From positions 1 through 42,788 of the forward strand of contig JNEM01008792.1 in assembly GCA_000697335.1 (NCBI GenBank): 42,788 nt of DNA, given 5' to 3'. The first letter of the stretch is position 1; each line of letters starts with the position of its first letter. Shown here in pieces: positions 1 through 11,639 of this stretch. The notes beneath the pieces are model-generated. The model did not search any database, was not told the origin of the DNA, and was given only the letters and a program-made list of their open reading frames with translations. Position numbers and translations under genes: made by a program. This DNA is from Conidiobolus incongruus B7586 (taxonomy: Eukaryota; Entomophthoromycota; Entomophthoromycetes; Entomophthorales; Conidiobolaceae).

Positions 1-351
1 TTTTTGATTTTATAACTTATTTTTATAGGTTAGCATATAAATTAAAATATTTGGTTAAAATAAATTAGATTGTTTATAAATTTTTTAAATGGATATTTTA
101 TTAATAAAATAAATGATAATAATTTATTTAATTTTAATAATTTTTAATTGAAAATTAATTTATAATAAATTTTAAAATATTTTTTAATCAAATTTAATTA
201 ATATTATTAATATAATATAAAAAACCAATTATTTGATATTATAATTATAGAATATATAAAGTTATAGAAAATTTTTAATTAAAAATAATTGGGAAAAAAC
301 TAATATATACTTTAGATTATAACTTATATAATTATAATTATTTCAGGTAAT

Positions 352-600
352 TAAAAAACCAACTTATAAAATAGAAAATTTCTACAAAAAAATTTAATTA
401 GTTTGTGGAACATCAAATTTCAAATTTTAATAAAAAAAACTATTTTTTAGATATTAAAAGTTTGCCAAGAAAATGGTAAAAAGTTATTATTAATAGAGTA
501 TTAATTTTATTTATATATTTATTCTTTTATGTTATATATTAAACTGTTTATTTTTTCAATAACAAAAAATTTCCATTATTTAAATTATAGAGTATTAGCA
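352..600 (+). repeat. Dispersed repeat, copy C (heavily decayed)
   Basis: This segment aligns with 6452-6660 (copy A). Shared landmarks in the same order are a stretch like accaacttataaaata, a block around aaaactattt...attaaaag.tttgc, a block like aagttattattaata, and tttcc/tattatttaa near the right end. Small indels and AT drift are frequent. No terminal inverted repeats, LTRs or coding potential are visible, so the element class is unknown. Similarity between AT-rich sequences is easy to overestimate; the ordered, collinear landmarks are the reason for listing it. Confidence 0.4.
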
Positions 601-1128
601 TCATGACTAGGAATTGCTTTGATAAAATTTTAGAATAATTGATATAATAATGAATAATAAATACATATATCCATAGATTTTAATGTGACTGTATGACCAA
701 AATAATAAAAATATCTTGAATTAGTTTTTCATGACATTTGATAAATATATCAAATTATTATGAAATATAGAGTTATGATTGGTGATTACCTAGAAAAATA
801 CTATCCAATGCAAATCAGAATACGATTGTATGATTAGTAAAAATATATCAAAACACTAAAGGAAAATAATTTTACTATTGAATCTAATACATGTTAATTA
901 TTGATATATTTTATGAAATACTTGAATATATATTATTATTTATAATGTCAAGCTAATAGTAAAAAGTATTTTACTGAAAATTGATCATAGCTCAACATGC
1001 TCTTGAATCTGAATATTTTAATGATATATGTAAGTGAAGATGTATATCTATATATTAAATGATAGACTAAAATCTTAATATATTTTGAATATCAATTAAA
1101 TGTTTGTTTAAGCAGCCCATAATATCAA

Positions 1129-1141
1129 TTATTTTCTATTT
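1129..1141. repeat. 13-bp direct repeat, left copy (putative target-site duplication)
   Basis: The sequence ttattttctattt is identical to 1185-1197 and abuts the tRNA-Leu fragment on its left. Its length fits duplications made by LINE-type target-primed reverse transcription. Confidence 0.65.
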
Positions 1142-1184
1142 AGATGAACAGAGAGAGATTCGAACTCTCGCCTCCGAAGAGTCC
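1142..1184 (-). pseudogene. tRNA-Leu 3'-end fragment (retropseudogene-like)
   Basis: Read on the minus strand this is the 3' part of a class II tRNA. It has a variable arm with a TTCG loop (ctc-ttcg-gag), then a T arm GAGAG-TTCGAAT-CTCTC that is perfectly paired, then a 7-nt acceptor 3' strand TCTGTTC and an A discriminator. The long variable arm plus A discriminator favours tRNA-Leu over tRNA-Ser. The D arm, anticodon arm and 5' acceptor strand are absent from the adjoining DNA, so this is not a working tRNA gene. The fragment sits exactly between two copies of a 13-bp direct repeat (1129-1141 and 1185-1197). Confidence 0.75.
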
Positions 1185-1197
1185 TTATTTTCTATTT
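1185..1197. repeat. 13-bp direct repeat, right copy (putative target-site duplication)
   Basis: Exact copy of 1129-1141, abutting the variable-arm end of the tRNA-Leu fragment. The similarity stops at the repeat edges on both outer sides, as expected for a target-site duplication rather than a longer tandem repeat. Confidence 0.65.
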
Positions 1198-1365
1198 TTT
1201 CAATTAATTTGTTATGTAATTAAATAGCATAATAATGAATATTATGGGTCATATGATGAAATTGGCAATTCAAATTAAAATCAATTTAATATTCTACTTT
1301 AAAACCATATTAATTAATACACTATACATAATATAATCTTCTCATATTAAAGTCAGAATCATATC

Positions 1366-3946
1366 ATGACTGAAAAAACTAGTTGGTTATTTTCGAATCC
1401 AAATAAGGTGTCTGAGCTCTTTTTAAATGAGATTATTTGGCAGTTCTTGCTTAGTTTTGCAATTATTGGAGGATGCTTAGTTGCTTTTTCAATACTGAGA
1501 CCGAAAAATGGAGGTAAGAGCACAGCATTTAAATTTTAATCAGCTTAATAACAAGGTTTTTAGCAATTTATGCTAGAAGAAGGAAATTGGCTGATGACAG
1601 GTATGCTACATTTCAAGTTTCTTTTCCTTTATTTAATTTGCATTTAGGAAGAAATTTCCAAAACTCCCAAACGGGATATTGTCATGGATTATGCCTGTAT
1701 ATAAAGCCAGAGATGATGAGCTCCTGTCCAAGCTTGGAGTAGATGCCTTTATATTCTTAAAATTCATTCGTCTTGAACGCATTTATGTAGTGTTTTTAAT
1801 TCTACTTGCTTGTTTTTTAATTCCTATCAATTATTTTGGCGGTGAAAATCCACAATTCCCTACACGACTTCAAGACTTTAATTTAAGCATTTTCGCTTTA
1901 TCGAATATTTCTAATAAGAAGCCCGATTATTTATGGGCTCACATAATTGCAGGTTGGGCTTCTTCATTGTTTTTATGCTATCTTTTAACAAAGGTCAATT
2001 CACAATTTGTGTTTATTCGGCAAAGGTACTTTGCTTCATCCGAGTATCAATCTCAACTCCACTCGCGTACCTTACTCCTAACTCACCTGCCTCCCCACAT
2101 GCAGAATGATGCAAATTTATCCGAATTTATTGATTCTTTAAATCTTGGATACCAATTTGTGCAAGCTTCCGTCAGTCGAAAAGTGGCGCAGCTCCCCAAG
2201 TTGATATCCAAGCATAATTCGTATGTTAGAGCGCTCGAGACTGTTCTTATTCGCAATGTAAAAAATGCTAACTCGCTCCATAACCGCCGACCAACTCATC
2301 GCTTGAGTAAGCTGGGTTTTCTTGGCAAAGGTCAACAGGTAGATTCTATTGACTATTATTCCCAGCAAATCCATCTTCTCAGAGAGCAGATCAATGCCAT
2401 CCGCTCACATGTCCAAGACCTTCCACCCACATCTGTTGGCTTTATTTCTTATCCAGATACCTTCTCGGCGCATTTTACATTTCAGCAGCTTGCTCCTGGT
2501 ATTGGCTCGAAGCTGGACTTCAAAGGCCCTCGCCCTGATTTCGAACTCGCTCCTCATCCAAAGGACATCATCTGGGATAATATTAAACTGGATCGAAAGG
2601 AGAAATGGATCCGATGGGCTGTGTTTCTTTCTATATATATCTTGATCCTAATTCTCTCTACACCCTTACTCTATTTAATCAACGGCTTGTCCAATCTGTT
2701 TGGAGGTATCTTCACCGCTTGCATGACATTGCTTTATATGTTTGCATCCCAGTTTATCCTGCGTCAACTTTGTCAGCTCGAGAGTGCACCCACCAAGACA
2801 TCTGTCAACGCCAAGCTGATTTCGCGCTATTATTTCCTCGTCGTCATCAATACCATCGTTGCTGGAACCTTGTTCCAATTCATCTACATATTCATCGAGT
2901 CGTTGACCCAAGACAGCAATTCTGTTTCAAGCTTCTTGTCCCAAATTCCTGAGAAACTTAAAGCTTCAGGACCTGGATTTACTGGTACCGTCATGAAATC
3001 ATCCTCTCTATGGATCAATCAAATGTCCATTAAAAATATCGGTTATATGCTTGAACTCCTTCAGATGGTTTCTTTGATTTCGATTTTTGGACGCAAATAT
3101 CTTGGGCGACCTACCCCAAGACAATTGGCCGAATTTACTAAGCCTCCTATCTTCGATTATCCCATCATTTATGCTAATCAGGCCTACTACTTCACTCTTG
3201 TGCTTATTTATGGTACCACTGCTCCTTTGATTCTGCTCACCTCTTTAATCAACTTTATCCTTGCTGAGTTAGTGTACAAGCATCAGCTTATGTACGTATA
3301 TAGCAGTCGCTTTGAAACCGGTGGTGTATTATGGAAAACTATGTTTAATCGAATATGCGTCACTTTGATTCTCACTCAACTCTTTTTGCTCTTTAATTTC
3401 ATTTTAAAGCAGGCTCAGAATGCTCAGATATATTCTTATTTACCTTTGCCTCTGTTTACAGTGGTATGGTTTTTTGCCCAGGCTACTTGGATCAACTCTA
3501 AAATGGATTATATTGATATTGAAACATGGTCTGGCAATATTCTTGACACCAATATCAATTATTCCGAATCCAAGATCGACTTCAATACCAAATTCCTTCA
3601 TCCCGCTTTCAGTCGTGATCTGTTAACACTTCAGGTACCTCAATATATCAAAGATATCCTTCCTGAGCTATTCCAAGAAAAGGCTGATGAGCCTGAATTT
3701 GATCAAGCTCAGTTGGACTCAGAATCAGTCATCATTAAAGATACGTCATCAAGTGTATCCTCTTCCCATAGGAACTCTCCTCAAGAATTTATGCCGCCTG
3801 GCCCCGTATATAGATCAACACATAGAAATCAAGACAGCGATTCTTTGATTGAATTATTAGATTATCGTTCTCCTGCTCCTCCAGGTAGATCGGAACTTTT
3901 ACGCAGTGGCTCAAGTCATGATCTTCCACATCAGCACCATTTTTAA
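1366..3946 (+). CDS. CSC1/OSCA (TMEM63)-family membrane channel
   Basis: Three exons, 1366-1513, 1564-1600 and 1648-3946, join in frame to give 827 residues. Introns of 50 and 47 bp start GTAAG/GTATG and end TTTAG/TTAG. Residues 23-44 form a hydrophobic N-terminal helix. The segment AIYARRRK...PKLPNG followed by ELLSKLGVDAFIFLKFIRL is the conserved N-terminal signature of the DUF221/RSN1_TM family. The PHM7-like cytosolic loop begins near residue 200 (RTLLLTHLPP). A multi-helix pore region spans about 384-660. The C-terminal tail is Ser/Pro-rich, probably disordered, and ends in His-rich SHDLPHQHHF. Family members are osmosensitive or mechanosensitive cation channels, or Golgi/vacuole relatives such as Phm7 and Rsn1. 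I cannot assign the subgroup. A TTG-initiated reading from 1679 misses the two upstream exons. Confidence 0.9.
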
Positions 3947-5786
3947 TTATGTTCAGTATCAATATTTTTGAATCTATTTATAGTATAATACATTTCCATA
4001 CATATTCAAATTAAAATTTTTAATATTATTATTAAATAGTTTTATTGGTAAGTGATTATTAATATATAATTTAAAAATATTTAAGGATACATTTTATACA
4101 TCAATATTATATTAGACAGCATTTTGACTATTAAATAAATTTGATATCTATTAATACATCACTTACACCATATACACTCGTATTTAAATATAGCTTGAGC
4201 TTCAGATTATCATAATTAATTCAAAATATGTGATATAAAAAGGAAAAATATAACCACAGAATTAAATTTATATTTATAGCATTTGAAATAACTCAGTATA
4301 AATATAATTTATGTTTATGAATACAAACTTTTATAACAATCATGTTGAATATTCTAATATTTTGAGGATATATTTAAATATGATATTAAAAGTAAATAAA
4401 CCCCACGTTAGGCTAACCTTGTTAATTACTAACTTTATTTACTGTATTCAAATCACAAATCTAGATTATTACAAAATCATCAAGTTTAGAAAACGTTCTC
4501 TTATTTCTATATTTTAAGATATTAATACAAGAAATTTAATAATTACTTGGATGGAAAAAAAATACTATCAGTTAAAGAAAAAACAGTAAATTTTTTAATT
4601 TCAGATTTTTCAAAATTATTATTAGTTTTAAAATATAAGTTATATATAAAATATATAAGAAAATTAATATCTTCAAGTTATATATATTTATTTATGTAAA
4701 AAAATTTTTTAAAATATTTTGATTTAATAATTTATTGTTAAATATAACTACACAAAAATTAGATAATAATTATCAAAGTCTTTTATTTTATTTGTACAAC
4801 AGCCATATATCTTTTAATAATATTTAATATTCACAAACAGCTTATAAAAATAATATTTTATTTAAATCAACTATTTATTATTATATTTATCACTTTAAAA
4901 AATAATAAATTTATTAAAATTTAAAAGATTAATTTTAATTATTATTATATTAATATTAAAACAGAGAATATATTTAAAACTATTTTTTACCTTAGTTATA
5001 AAATTATTAAAATAATCTAATATGAATTTTATATGATATATTAAAATTTAAACATGTTTTAATTAATAAAAATATAAAATAAATTCTTTACAATTAACAA
5101 AAGTTAAAGAAATTAAAATACTAATAATTAAATAAAATATTAAAATATAATCAAAAATAAAGACTTATATAATAAAATATTTTAATTATTTAAATTTAGA
5201 CTTTTTTATATATTTTTTTATAAAACAAAATATTATGTTAATATAACTTTTTCTATAAATTTTAAAAAACTAATATTTTATCTATAAATAAATATTAATT
5301 ATTATTATAAATTAAATTAATAAATGTTATATATTGAACTAAAATAAATTAAATAATAATTTTAATATTTATTAAATAAAAACATTATTATTTGATATTT
5401 TGAATATAAATTAAAGATATTGTTATATTTCAGAATTAATCAACTACTCTAGTTTAATAGTTAAACCAATATTATTTCTATTTTTAGTTGACTTTGTCAG
5501 TCTATAATTAAAGGATATTTTTTGTTCTCTTTGTTTTTTTATTAGATTATAACCAAATCACATATCATTTATTTAATCAACTATTTAAACCCAAAAGTAA
5601 TAAAAATATAAGATAGCTTTTTTTGATATTCTGTTATAATATTTTAATAATAAGTTTTAAAATATATAATCCCAATATATTAAAGAGCAAGATTAACAAA
5701 TAATTTATTAAATTATATTTTGAGAACTTTTCTAACAATCTTTATTTACAAAACTTATTATAAAACATAACAATATTTATCATTAC

Positions 5787-5817
<31 letters not shown>

Positions 5818-6124
5818 TTTTTATATAAAAAGTTAAAAAAATTATTATAATCAATATATTTATTAGATTATAATTATTAAAAATATTGGTAATATTATTA
5901 ACCAATTATATTAAATATTATCACATTAAATAATTTTAACTTATTTTATATTTATTGAATTATATTTATTTAAAAAAATCTAATACTGGATAAACCTTGT
6001 CTTATTTTAAAATACAAAGTTACCTTTGTTTAATTATATATAAAATAAAACATCAACTTAAATTTTACCTTCTTTGTTTTACATTTGAATACTAGTCTTA
6101 GAAAAATCCAACAATAAGTAATTA
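3947..6124. other. AT-rich intergenic region
   Basis: No convincing gene. The 68-codon open frame at 4311-4517 is low in complexity, lacks homology signs and has the composition of the surrounding DNA. A microsatellite lies at 5791-5817. Confidence 0.6.
5791..5817. repeat. (AAT)9 microsatellite
   Basis: Nine uninterrupted AAT units. It is the longest clean trinucleotide tract I saw in the window and lies far from any coding exon, so no functional role is suggested. Confidence 0.9.
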
Positions 6125-6660
6125 CTGTAATTATTAGAGGAAATAAATTTTAAGTTTAAATAAAAAATTATTAATGATAAATAATAAGTTATTACAAAAT
6201 TAAGGGAACTTAATAGGGTTAACCAAATTAAGTCAAAATAACTTATTATCAATCAGGTTCTTTGAATAAAGTCAATATTTTACACTTATCATAACGATAC
6301 TCTTGTGAGAGTTATAAAAAAACTTAGAGACTAGATACTTTTGAAATAAATGTAAAAAGATATATTTATTATTTTATTTATAATGATTATATTAGTTTCC
6401 AATGTTGATTTTTGTGGATATAAATGACTTACAAGTAAAAAAAAATAAGTTCAACCAGTTTATAAAATATAAAAATTTAGTTTTGAATAAAAAGAACTAT
6501 TAAAGTATTAGAAGTTTTGCAAAAATATAGAAAAAAATTATTAATAATAAAAGAGAGTATAAATTTTTTTATTTTTTATTTTTGTATATAATTTATATTA
6601 AATATTATATTAAATTTTAATTTAGAAATTTTTCTATTATTTAATTTCTGTAGTAATATT
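6125..6660 (+). repeat. Dispersed repeat, copy A (AT-converted)
   Basis: Positions 6125-6202 align with 22781-22860 (copy B) with one 2-nt indel and 20 substitutions. Every substitution is C in B to T in A, or G in B to A in A. Similarity continues, less cleanly, to about 6360 and again at about 6452-6470. The right part (6452-6660) aligns with copy C at 352-600. Copy A carries about 38 nt at 6301-6338 that B lacks, bounded by gatac on both sides, which suggests either an insertion in A or a microhomology deletion in B. No coding potential or clear termini are seen. Confidence 0.65.
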
Positions 6661-6939
6661 AATATACTTAAAATTTATTTATGGTAAAATAAAATAACTA
6701 AACATATTTCAATTAAATAATCATTTGTTTTAATGAAAATAAATGATGAAAATATTTATCCTGGTAATAATTATATTATTTATTGATATCACATTTAATT
6801 TGTAATGAAATTTTAATTATTGACAATAATTACCATATCAGTTCTTGATTATATAAAAATAAATATTAAATAATAAATATGATGAAGCCATTGGTTAAAA
6901 TAATAAAACAAAATTTAATATCAATTAGCAAAAATTAAT

Positions 6940-8344
6940 TTACTGAAGCAGTGGATGTGGACGGCTTTTCCATAAAGACCTAATCTCGACAGCTTCTTTT
7001 ATTAACTAAACAAGAAAATGATTAGTTCAAAAACATATATTAATAATTGAAAGTATTACCCTGTCAGAATCGATGTTATCATCAATTGACCTGAGGATTT
7101 TTTCTAAAACGGATATATGGTTGGCATGCGGTTTATCTTCTCTAAATCGCAAGAATTTCCACTTATGAGGAGGACAGTGATCAGGGTCGTATACAACTTC
7201 TATTATGCGATTTTCTAAATCTGAAATCCTTTTAAAATGTATCCATTCCTCATCGGTGACACCCATTTCGGAATTTAACTGATAATTGTTACCGCCAGTC
7301 CATATAGAGAGCAAAAACTTTGGTTTGAGAGAAGGTCCTTGAGACTCGAGATTGAGACGGAAATCAACAGAATTTTCACAGGGAGGCTTCCATTTCAACA
7401 TGGTTTCACAGGTACCAAGGACGTAAGGTGCTTCAACAGAAGTAAAAATTAAACCATCGGATTTATGACCAAGTTGTTTTGTTTCATAGTTTAAAATATA
7501 GTCAATAGCATAAGAAACTTGCATAGACTTGCATTCAACGCCAAATTGGTGCCTTTGTTTCAATCCAGGGTTTTTCTTTAGCATACGATCTAAAGGTTCA
7601 ATCACATTTTGTTTCAAGTATCCTAGACGCTTACTAAAAGGCCTTTCAATCAATGGTTTGCCCTCAACCATTAAAGCATCGAAACATAAATAATTTAATT
7701 GAGATGTCCCATCCTCGAAAGTATCCACGACCAACTCGCCATCAATAATAGTATTATTATGAAAGCCACCTTTGGGATTTAAGGATGGAAAATAAAAATC
7801 TTGAAGGAGTCTATATTGATTTTTTCTATCAATCTATACATATACATAATAGCCCATTCAGTTTGATATTTTAAGTATTTCTTTATATAAAATTACTAAA
7901 AAAGTTTCTGGATAGCCTTTGTCTGAGTATCTCATAAATATTAAACATCTTATTCCGTCAGATTTTTCACAGACAAAATAACTAAGAAAGTTTACAAAGT
8001 TCAATTATTTAATTTAATAAATAAATTAAGAAGATATATTTGATGCAGTACTTACTCTGTTTCTTTTAAAATTTGAATATGCTCACTTGCAAAACTGACA
8101 GGTTGTGCACCTGATAACTTTAATTAAAATCAGATTATAAGTATAGATTTGTAATAATACCTAAAAAGCGACTGTAATCAGAAGTAAATTAGTACATTAG
8201 ATATAGGTATATATTTGGTACTTACTGGCTATTTGGACTCTGTAATAATTCTGCAACAACACCTTGTAAATATCTTTGATAGTTTCTTTCAACAATTAAG
8301 CCAGGTAAAGTGGGAATAGTGTTATTGTGTGTTCCGTTATTCAT
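6940..8344 (-). CDS. CEG1: mRNA capping enzyme guanylyltransferase subunit (Ceg1-type)
   Basis: Six exons on the minus strand: 8344-8226, 8171-8161, 8110-8056, 7981-7897, 7833-7060 and 7005-6940. They give 369 residues (yeast Ceg1 has 459). The enzyme transfers GMP from GTP to the 5' diphosphate end of nascent mRNA in the nucleus. All nucleotidyltransferase motifs are present: motif I EKSDG with catalytic Lys68, motif III DGELVVDTF at 121-129, motif IV SDGLIF at 215-220, motif V LKWKPP at 236-241, motif VI KWKFLRFREDKPHANH at 314-329. The N terminus PTLPGLI and the stretch GAQPVSF also match fungal Ceg1. Exon 2 is only 11 nt; without it the conserved segment before GAQPVSF and the reading frame are lost. 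No triphosphatase domain is fused, as in fungi. Confidence 0.93.
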
Positions 8345-9810
8345 TCTGTAAATTGAATTAATTATCTTTTATATAATATAGTATGAGTAATTATGATAAT
8401 TATTAGAAATGCTAATATCATTGAAAAAAAAAGATATATCTTAAATGTATTTTATTTGACATTTTTAAAACAATTTTATATGGGAATACTAATTATCAAT
8501 ACTACCAATTATGTACCTTCATGAATACTTTTAATCTATTAATGATAGTAAAGATTTGATTTTCAATATATGTGTATTATATTGATTATTATTGAACTAC
8601 CCCAAAATATACAATATATTCATATTGACTATTAGATTAAAAATTATTGAAATTTGATAATTCTTATACATTGATTTATTCTAAATTAGAATATTAAATA
8701 TACACGATAAAATTTTTTTATTTCAATTCTAAGTTATTTAATCAGATTTATTATTTTAAATAGGAATATTATATACAATGTTAAATTATGATATTTATTC
8801 AAATTAGATATTATATATGTTATTACTGATGTTAAATATCATATTCAAAAATTATCATCCTTATATTAATAATCTTGATATTTTCATTCAAGATATATTT
8901 ATTACAAATAGAATTATGTAAAAATATTAACATTCCATAACAAGATATAGTCAGTATATTATTTTTACAGATTATTTTATTATATTTAACAATAAAAATA
9001 ATAATATTTATCATGTTAAGAATTGACTATCATAAATTATATGATTTGATATAGCTTGGTATAAAATATAAAAATTATTCAATAATATTGCTAGCACATT
9101 TATCCATATCTATTCACTATCATCAAATATTCTTATATATAAATTTATAATGATTTGGTTTAACTTCTGTATAGGGATATTATTTAAATGAATATTTATT
9201 AACAAAATCGATGATTGAATTTTGTATTGAGATAAAATTTGAAAATATTGAATAGATTTTAATGAATCTATTATTAAACCTTCATTATCATAGAAATATA
9301 AATATACAAAGCTACAAGATCAAGTAAAATCTAAATATTTCAGTTTTTAGATTATGTTATATGTAAGTTATTTGACAAATCTATATGATTAAAATTATTA
9401 ATTGAATATGCATAAACCACGCTTTCGTCTCTATATTCCACTCAACAATAAAAAAAAATTAACAAGTCAAACACTTTTGATTTTTTAACATAATTAATAT
9501 ATAGATAACTAATGTTTGATTTATATATATTATGAAATATATTCATCAGGCAGTTTAAACCTAATGTCACATTGAACCGAGTGTAACAAAAGAACTTTCA
9601 AAATTGATGAGATTCAGAGAATGGATCACGTTGAGATGTGAATTAATCTATTAATAAATCCAATTTCGATATCGCCAAATTGAGACTCTGTACCCAATAG
9701 TACAATTCAATTGAATAATTCAGTATATAACTGGAAATTAGAATGAAAAATGAATAACCTTTACCCATTAATTATTCTTACACTTAATCCTTGAATACTT
9801 ATTAAATAAC
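8345..9810. other. AT-rich spacer between divergent CEG1-like and SEC14-like genes
   Basis: About 1.5 kb containing the promoters of two genes that point away from each other. I see no open frame with coding character; the 60-codon minus-strand frame at 8832-9014 is low-complexity AT sequence. No distinct regulatory motif stands out. Confidence 0.55.
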
Positions 9811-10793
9811 ATGTCTTCCCCTCTTATGCGAGTAGGTACTGGACGAGTTGGTTGCTTGACTCCAGAACAGCAGACTATTTTAGACCAGTTCAAAGCCAAG
9901 TTGCGTGAAACTGGTTACTGGAATGAAGAGCGTCACGATGACTATATGTTACTTCGATTTTTGAGGGCTCGTAAATTCGATTTAGAAAATGCTTACACTA
10001 TGATCAAGAATTATGAAGACTGGCGCAAAGAAACAGATGTTGATAACTTGGTTCGTACTTTTCAAATTCCTCATGCTAATGAAGTTGCCAAGCTCTATCC
10101 CCGCTTCTACCACAATGTTGATAAGCAATATCGTCCCATTTATATTGAACAGTTAGGAAAGGTAAATCTCCCTGCTTTGTGTGATCTCTTGAGTAAAGAA
10201 GGTGCCAGTAATCAAGAAAAATATGACCAGACCTTGGAAATTATGCTTAAACATTTTGTCGTTGGATATGAAAACTTACTTAACGGCCGATTCCCAGCTT
10301 GTTCTAAAGAAGCTGGTCGTCATATTGATCAATGTTTTACTATTCTTGATATTAAGGATGTAGGATTGTCTCAAATTTCTACGGTGTTACCTTTTATAAA
10401 AGCAACCTCTAAGATTGCTCAAGATTACTATCCAGAAATGATGGGAAAGGTATGTATATTTCTGTTCTTTATCAGCAATATTTATTCAACTATGATCTAA
10501 CGTTAAATTAGATGTACATTATAAACGCACCTTTCTTGTTCCGTGGTACTTGGAGTTTGGTCAAAGGCTTTTTGGATCCTGTTACTCAATCTAAGATTTC
10601 TATCTTGGGTAGCTCTTATTCCAAAGAACTTTTAGCTGAAATCGATGCCTCTCATTTACCCAAGATGTATGGAGGAACTTGTGAATGTCCTTCAGGATGT
10701 GATATGTCAGATGTTGGACCTTGGCCCAGACAATCTGTAAATACACCCAACTTTGCAGAAGCTACTATTCAAGATAACCAAGAGTCCAGTTAA
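9811..10793 (+). CDS. SEC14: Sec14-like phosphatidylinositol/phosphatidylcholine transfer protein
   Basis: Two exons, 9811-10449 and 10512-10793, joined across a 62-bp intron (GTATGT...TTAG), give 306 residues, close to yeast Sec14 (304). The CRAL-TRIO N-terminal helical part contains [11 protein letters not shown]. The lipid-binding domain follows, with [32 protein letters not shown] then [12 protein letters not shown], and [17 protein letters not shown]. The ending SDVGPWPRQ matches the conserved SDIGPW near the Sec14 C terminus. Sec14 proteins exchange PI and PC and prime phosphoinositide synthesis for Golgi secretion. The intron falls exactly between MMGK and MYIINAP, so reading through it gives a false stop. 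The start is the first ATG and gives a normal-length N terminus. Confidence 0.93.
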
Positions 10794-11630
10794 TATAATT
10801 ATAATAATCTTTTCATAACCTAATATAAAGATTTTCAAATTCAATAACTTTAATTGGTTATGAAAGATCTAAATTGAATACAAAATTATAGCATATTATT
10901 ATAAATTAAAACTAATATATACTATTATTACCTATAACATAATTCTAATGTCATTCGATATTAGTACACTATTCATTCTTCTATCCAATTAGTTCAATAT
11001 ATTTTAGATTATAATGATTTTATTATCTTGAATGTTCTGTTGATATCATTCTCTTTTTGATTAATTTATAACTATGTTAATATATAAAATATGGAATTTA
11101 ATTTATCATTTGAAAATATCTTGTATGATATTTAAAAAGTATATATTTAAAAGCTGAGATTAAAGTTATATTGATTTTTTTATTTGTTTAATAATCATTA
11201 TAATTTTTATATTTTAAAATATAGAATTATATTATTACTCCAAACTTTGTTGTAATTTTTATTTAATTGTCATTTTGATATTATGTATTTGAATTTTTAA
11301 TCTAATATCATTAAGTTATGGAAAAAGTTTTGACAGGCCTTTGAGATGTTATGATTTAATGCTAACACAAGATATTTACTGCAATTTTTTAAAAAGCTTG
11401 CATTTGTAATTTATAAATTGAAAATACTAAATAAAATCAATATCTATAGATTTAATTATATTGAATTGTAAACATATATTTCTTTATATTATTGGATAAT
11501 AGATAAATTTGATCAAATATCCTTTATTAAATATTGCTATTTTTGAATAAACCTGTTAGCAAAAATTCAACATAGTTTGGTAAAAATATTATTAAAGTTT
11601 TATCTTAAGTTAGTATTTATCATTGAAGAA
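10794..11630. other. AT-rich intergenic region
   Basis: The first bases are the presumed 3' untranslated region of the SEC14-like gene. Beyond that I see only AT-rich DNA with dense stops and no recognisable element. Confidence 0.5.
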
Positions 11631-11639
11631 TAGGTTCAG

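Larger units (their letters stand above)
1..1365. other. AT-rich upstream region without a gene
   Basis: I see no coding exon here. The stretch is almost pure A+T with many in-frame stops on both strands. It contains a decayed copy of a dispersed repeat (about 352-600) and a tRNA-Leu 3' fragment (1142-1184), each listed separately. The last 180 bp precede the CSC1-family start codon and should hold its promoter, but I see no clear TATA box or other element that stands out from the AT-rich background. Confidence 0.6.

Noticed and set aside
1142-1184. A functional tRNA gene on the minus strand
   Set aside because: Only the variable arm, T arm and acceptor 3' strand are present. No D arm, anticodon arm or 5' acceptor strand follows within a plausible intron distance.
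4311-4517. 68-codon open frame in AT-rich DNA
   Set aside because: Composition equals the background, no homology signal, no splice context. It is expected by chance.
10450-10500. C-terminal extension of the Sec14-like protein read through to the stop at 10500
   Set aside because: It is the 62-bp intron. Splicing at 10450/10511 restores the conserved join MMGK-MYIINAP.
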